From JAAZCI01 sp046462535 (lineage in GTDB: Bacteria; Pseudomonadota; Gammaproteobacteria; Cardiobacteriales; Wohlfahrtiimonadaceae), in contig JBKGVF010000022.1 of assembly GCA_046462535.1 (NCBI GenBank), positions 1 to 64,000 of the forward strand: DNA of 64,000 bases. Direction: 5' to 3'. The notes beneath the pieces were generated by a model. The model did no database searches. It had not been told where the DNA came from and saw only the letters and a list, made by a program, of their open reading frames with translations. The stretch's first letter is position 1. Each line of letters starts with the position of its first letter. This document shows positions 61,550 to 64,000 of the stretch, one piece after another. Made by a program: the position numbers and the translations under genes.

Positions 61550-61722
61550 GATTTCTATCTCCTCTGTTATTTTAGGGGGTCGGCATGATATAGCTCTCGA
61601 TCTATTTCTTATTCTTCTCACTTATCTAGTAGGGTGGTAAAGGATCTGCCGAACCACGACACCCTATAATTGTAGCAAGGGATATTTATTAATCTATGAA
61701 AAACAGTGAAAAAGGAGCAACA

Positions 61723-62529
61723 GTGGCGAAAGAGGTTATGTTTATCGGTTATGGCGCAATGGCACAGGAGGTGGTACGAGGTCTACCAGAAGGTGTTCTT
61801 CTGCGCTGGGTTGTGGTGCCTAATGAACGTGTTGCATCCCTACAAGCAGTGTTAGGAGATGGGGTAAAGGTGGGAAGTAGTATCGCTATTGCTGCAGGTA
61901 AGAGGCCCGATTTAGTCCTGGAGATGGCAGGACAGAGTGCAGTTGCGGAGCATGCCGAAGGGGTCTTACGGCAGGGATGGTCTTTAGTGGTGATCTCAAC
62001 AGGGGCGCTTGCGGATAGGGAGTTACAGCATCGATTGAGTATTGCGGCGGCAGAAGGAGGAGGTGATTTGACACTCCTCTCCGGTGCTATAGCGGGCATT
62101 GATGGCTTATCAGCGGCCCGTGAAGGGGGGTTAACGAAGGTACTCTACCGAGGGATTAAAGGGCCAGAGAGTTGGCTTGGTTCCCAGGCAGAGAAGAGGG
62201 TAGATCTTAAAGAGATTGCTGCTGGAAGTGAGAAGGTCTGTTTTTTTAAAGGGAGTGCCCGTGAGGCAGCACAGCAATTTCCAGAAAATGCGAATGTTGC
62301 GGCAACTATTGCGCTGGCGGGATTAGGGTTGGATGAGACAGAGGTGGAGTTAGTGGTTGATCCCACCATTAATCAGAATCAACACTATATTGAAGTGGTG
62401 GGGCGATTTGGTACGTTTACCGTAGTTGTGGAGGGGGATCCTTTGCCGAGTAATCCCAAAACCTCATCGCTAGCTGCGTATAGCCTCGTTCGTGCATGTC
62501 GACAGCTTGTGGATTCTACTGTGCTATAG
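61723..62529 (+). CDS. nadX: L-aspartate dehydrogenase (NadX type)
   Basis: NAD(P)-dependent enzyme of 268 residues that oxidises aspartate to iminoaspartate or oxaloacetate and ammonia. Landmarks are MFIGYGAMAQEVVRGLP, VLEMAGQSAVAEHAEGVL, LLSGAIAGIDGLSAAREGG, FPENANVAATIALAGLG and a C-terminal SNPKTSSLAAYSLVRA. GTG 61723, five bases after AAGGAG, is preferred; an ATG at 61696 would include the ribosome site. It may feed NAD synthesis in place of NadB, but nadA and nadC are not beside it; it could also act in aspartate catabolism. Confidence 0.85.
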   Translation: MAKEVMFIGYGAMAQEVVRGLPEGVLLRWVVVPNERVASLQAVLGDGVKVGSSIAIAAGKRPDLVLEMAGQSAVAEHAEGVLRQGWSLVVISTGALADRELQHRLSIAAAEGGGDLTLLSGAIAGIDGLSAAREGGLTKVLYRGIKGPESWLGSQAEKRVDLKEIAAGSEKVCFFKGSAREAAQQFPENANVAATIALAGLGLDETEVELVVDPTINQNQHYIEVVGRFGTFTVVVEGDPLPSNPKTSSLAAYSLVRACRQLVDSTVL

Positions 62530-62532
62530 AGA

Positions 62533-62558
62533 AAGCCCCTCCGGATTGGTAGGGGCTT
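62533..62558. terminator. Bidirectional terminator
   Basis: AAGCCCCT (62533-62540) pairs with AGGGGCTT (62551-62558) between convergent genes. The minus strand has the better T-rich tail. Confidence 0.6.
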
Positions 62559-62587
62559 GCGTTCAATGAAAAGAGCATGTAGTCGCT

Positions 62588-63463
62588 CTATTTTTGGGGA
62601 CTCATTTCCGAATCCTCTATGATCTCTTCTTCCATATGGGAATGTCCCATCTCTGAATGATCCATCATTCCGCCATGCTCACCTGAGCCACCATGATGAT
62701 GCCCCATCTCACTGAGTGCTTTTAGTGCATCGGTAGAGGAGGTTTCACCTGAGCGGACCTGCTCGGTACGCTCACCGAGTTTCTCTGCCTTCATGCTAAC
62801 CTTATCTTTTGGGGCAATTGTAACAAGATAGTAGATGGACATCGCTAAGATGAGTAGACCGGCGATGGTGCGTACACTCTGTTTAGCAAAGAAGCGCCCC
62901 ATATAGTTACCAAAGATTGCTAAACCTAGCATCATAGGTAGGGTACCCAAGCCAAAAGCAAACATTATAGAGGCGGAGGTAGTGACTGAGCCTGTTCCCA
63001 TCGCGACCGCTAAAGGGCCGTAGACAGCGCCACAGGGGAGAAAGCCCCAGATAAAACCAACAATATAGGTGCCAAGCGCTGTTTTGATTGGAAAGAAGCG
63101 CTGAGCAAATTTTTGAATCGGTTTCCAGATGAGTTGAAATGGCTTTTCTACAAAGGCTAAAAATTGAGGCATCCCTAATAGCTGGAGACCGATAAAGATC
63201 ATGATCCCCCCCGCTACCCAGCGGATGACATATTGAACATTGGTAATATCGGAGACTTGAGTAGCAATTAATCCACCTATAATACCTAAAAAGGTATAGG
63301 TAGAGATCCGCCCTAGGTTATATAAGATAGCGGCAGGAATTCGCTTATATGAATTGTTAATCCCTAAAATGCCGATGACAGGACCACACATCCCAACACA
63401 GTGGGTTTGGGCCAAAAAACCCACCATGAATGCTCCTGAAATTAATGCGATAAATTCTCCCAT
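62588..63463 (-). CDS. UreH_2/TauE-like membrane protein with His/Met-rich tail
   Basis: Inner-membrane protein of 291 residues with six or seven helices, of the UreH_2 group (DsbD_2-like; often annotated sulfite exporter TauE/SafE). It has the paired Cys motifs QTHCVGMCGPV near 20-30 and WGFLPCGAVYGPL near 140-150. The last 45 residues are a hydrophilic tail with HHHGGSGEHGGMMDHSEMGHSHM, a probable copper or nickel binding stretch. Relatives sit near cytochrome oxidase and copper genes, so a role in metal supply or haem/thiol transfer is plausible; no such genes adjoin here. Confidence 0.75.
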   Translation of the reverse strand: MGEFIALISGAFMVGFLAQTHCVGMCGPVIGILGINNSYKRIPAAILYNLGRISTYTFLGIIGGLIATQVSDITNVQYVIRWVAGGIMIFIGLQLLGMPQFLAFVEKPFQLIWKPIQKFAQRFFPIKTALGTYIVGFIWGFLPCGAVYGPLAVAMGTGSVTTSASIMFAFGLGTLPMMLGLAIFGNYMGRFFAKQSVRTIAGLLILAMSIYYLVTIAPKDKVSMKAEKLGERTEQVRSGETSSTDALKALSEMGHHHGGSGEHGGMMDHSEMGHSHMEEEIIEDSEMSPQK

Positions 63464-63492
63464 TACACAATGCTCCTAATAAATTGATAAGG

Positions 63493-64000
63493 TTATGGTA
63501 TCAACACAATAGTGCCGATGACCTCTCGATTAGCGAGCTCTGTTTGGGCGCGTCCTACCTCACTTAAGGGGTACTCGCCATGCAGAGCTAGCGTAACTCT
63601 CTTCTGATTTAAAGCCTCCATCCAGCGACTCATGACCATTTGGTATCGCTCTGGGGTAGAGGTGTAATTCTTAAGGTTTGGGCGCGTTAAAAAGAGGCTC
63701 CCCTTCTCAAGCAGTTTGAGTGGTGTGATGGCGGGGGGTGCACCTGAGGCATTCCCATAGGAAACCATCATCCCTAAGAGTTTTAATGAATCGAGAGAGG
63801 CTTCAAAGGTGGCTTTACCTACCCCGTCATAGACAACATCCACCCCTTCAGGTAGAAAGCGACGTAGTGTAGGGGCAATCTCCTCTTTGTTATAGTTGAT
63901 TACTAGATCTGCACCTAGAGCCTCGACGGTAGCTCGCTTCTCTTCGCTACCTACCGTTGTAATGACTGTTGCACCAAGTGCTTTAGCCCACTGAATAAGA
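63493..64000 (-). CDS. Quinone oxidoreductase, C-terminal part (5' end outside the window)
   Basis: Zinc-independent medium-chain dehydrogenase. The frame remains open to the right edge, so about 170 residues are visible and the N-terminal half is missing. The cofactor-domain text QWAKALGATVITTVGSEEKRATVEALGAD, then VDVVYDGVGKATFEASLDSLKLLG, is characteristic of QorA-type NADPH:quinone oxidoreductase. An internal GTG at 63843 is not the real start. Lone gene at the edge. Confidence 0.85.
   Translation of the reverse strand, partial: LIQWAKALGATVITTVGSEEKRATVEALGADLVINYNKEEIAPTLRRFLPEGVDVVYDGVGKATFEASLDSLKLLGMMVSYGNASGAPPAITPLKLLEKGSLFLTRPNLKNYTSTPERYQMVMSRWMEALNQKRVTLALHGEYPLSEVGRAQTELANREVIGTIVLIP

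Noticed and set aside
1..64000. Mobile elements, CRISPR arrays, prophage, tRNA or rRNA genes
   Set aside because: No transposase, integrase, regularly spaced direct repeats, or TψC-arm (GGTTCGAAT-like) sequences with cloverleaf context were found on either strand by reading.

Overview
This 64 kb stretch reads as chromosomal DNA of a gammaproteobacterium. The evidence is the divergent ypjD/ffh pair, lolA-rarA, rlmKL, the oxidoreductase half of MnmC, pilH, dadA, a bifunctional chorismate mutase/prephenate dehydratase and an H-NS-type protein. I cannot name the species from sequence alone. A lineage outside the enterics and pseudomonads seems likely, because copper is handled by a CopY-type repressor and tatC is twice normal size. 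Many genes handle amino acids (GltS, AGCS and NSS symporters, DadA, PheA, aspartate dehydrogenase, 5-oxoprolinase), which suggests a life on proteinaceous material. No insertion sequence, tRNA, rRNA, prophage or CRISPR array was found. Both window edges cut genes.

Layout. 0-4 kb: end of a probable type I restriction subunit, then a GT52 (sialyltransferase-type) glycosyltransferase, a metallophosphatase, a TM2 protein and a LicA-type choline kinase. 4-6.6 kb: a PAS/AAA+/Fis sigma-54 activator, followed by a near-consensus sigma-54 promoter, about 1 kb with no credible gene, and an intrinsic terminator. 6.6-9.5 kb: an EamA transporter, then a nitroreductase divergent from a LysR regulator across a nested inverted repeat. 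9.5-16.5 kb: metal homeostasis (copY-copZ-copA, then a sitABCD-type Mn/Fe importer). 16.5-28 kb: an EF-hand protein, dapB, an NSS symporter, rlmKL, an H-NS-family gene, an Sfp-type transferase/cobalamin adenosyltransferase/ubiA operon, and a SulP permease. 28-35 kb: pxpBCA with an NRAMP-like permease, then a cadR/cadA pair. 35-49 kb: gltS, lolA-rarA, gltX, lemA, tatC, ypjD/ffh, sppA, mgsA, an AGCS symporter and dadA. 49-64 kb: folB, pheA, a gamma-carbonic anhydrase, pilH, dnaN-recF-gyrB without dnaA, two unknown proteins, a stand-alone mnmC oxidoreductase, an MBL hydrolase, aspartate dehydrogenase, a UreH_2 protein with a His/Met-rich tail, and part of a quinone oxidoreductase.

The most interesting candidate system is at 4.0-6.6 kb. 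The RocR-like activator lies directly upstream of a -24/-12 promoter that drives no protein gene. The predicted transcript carries four exact AAYAAYAA motifs, one of them in a hairpin loop, and ends at a strong terminator. This is the architecture of the Pseudomonas CbrB-CrcZ decoy RNA, but with a different class of activator. A row of six AAY triplets abuts the Shine-Dalgarno of the NRAMP-like permease next to pxpBCA, where an Hfq/Crc-type translational repressor would act. The link is inference; only the sequence elements are seen. A second unusual feature is TatC: its second half realigns with its first, which points to an internal tandem duplication with a degenerate second copy.
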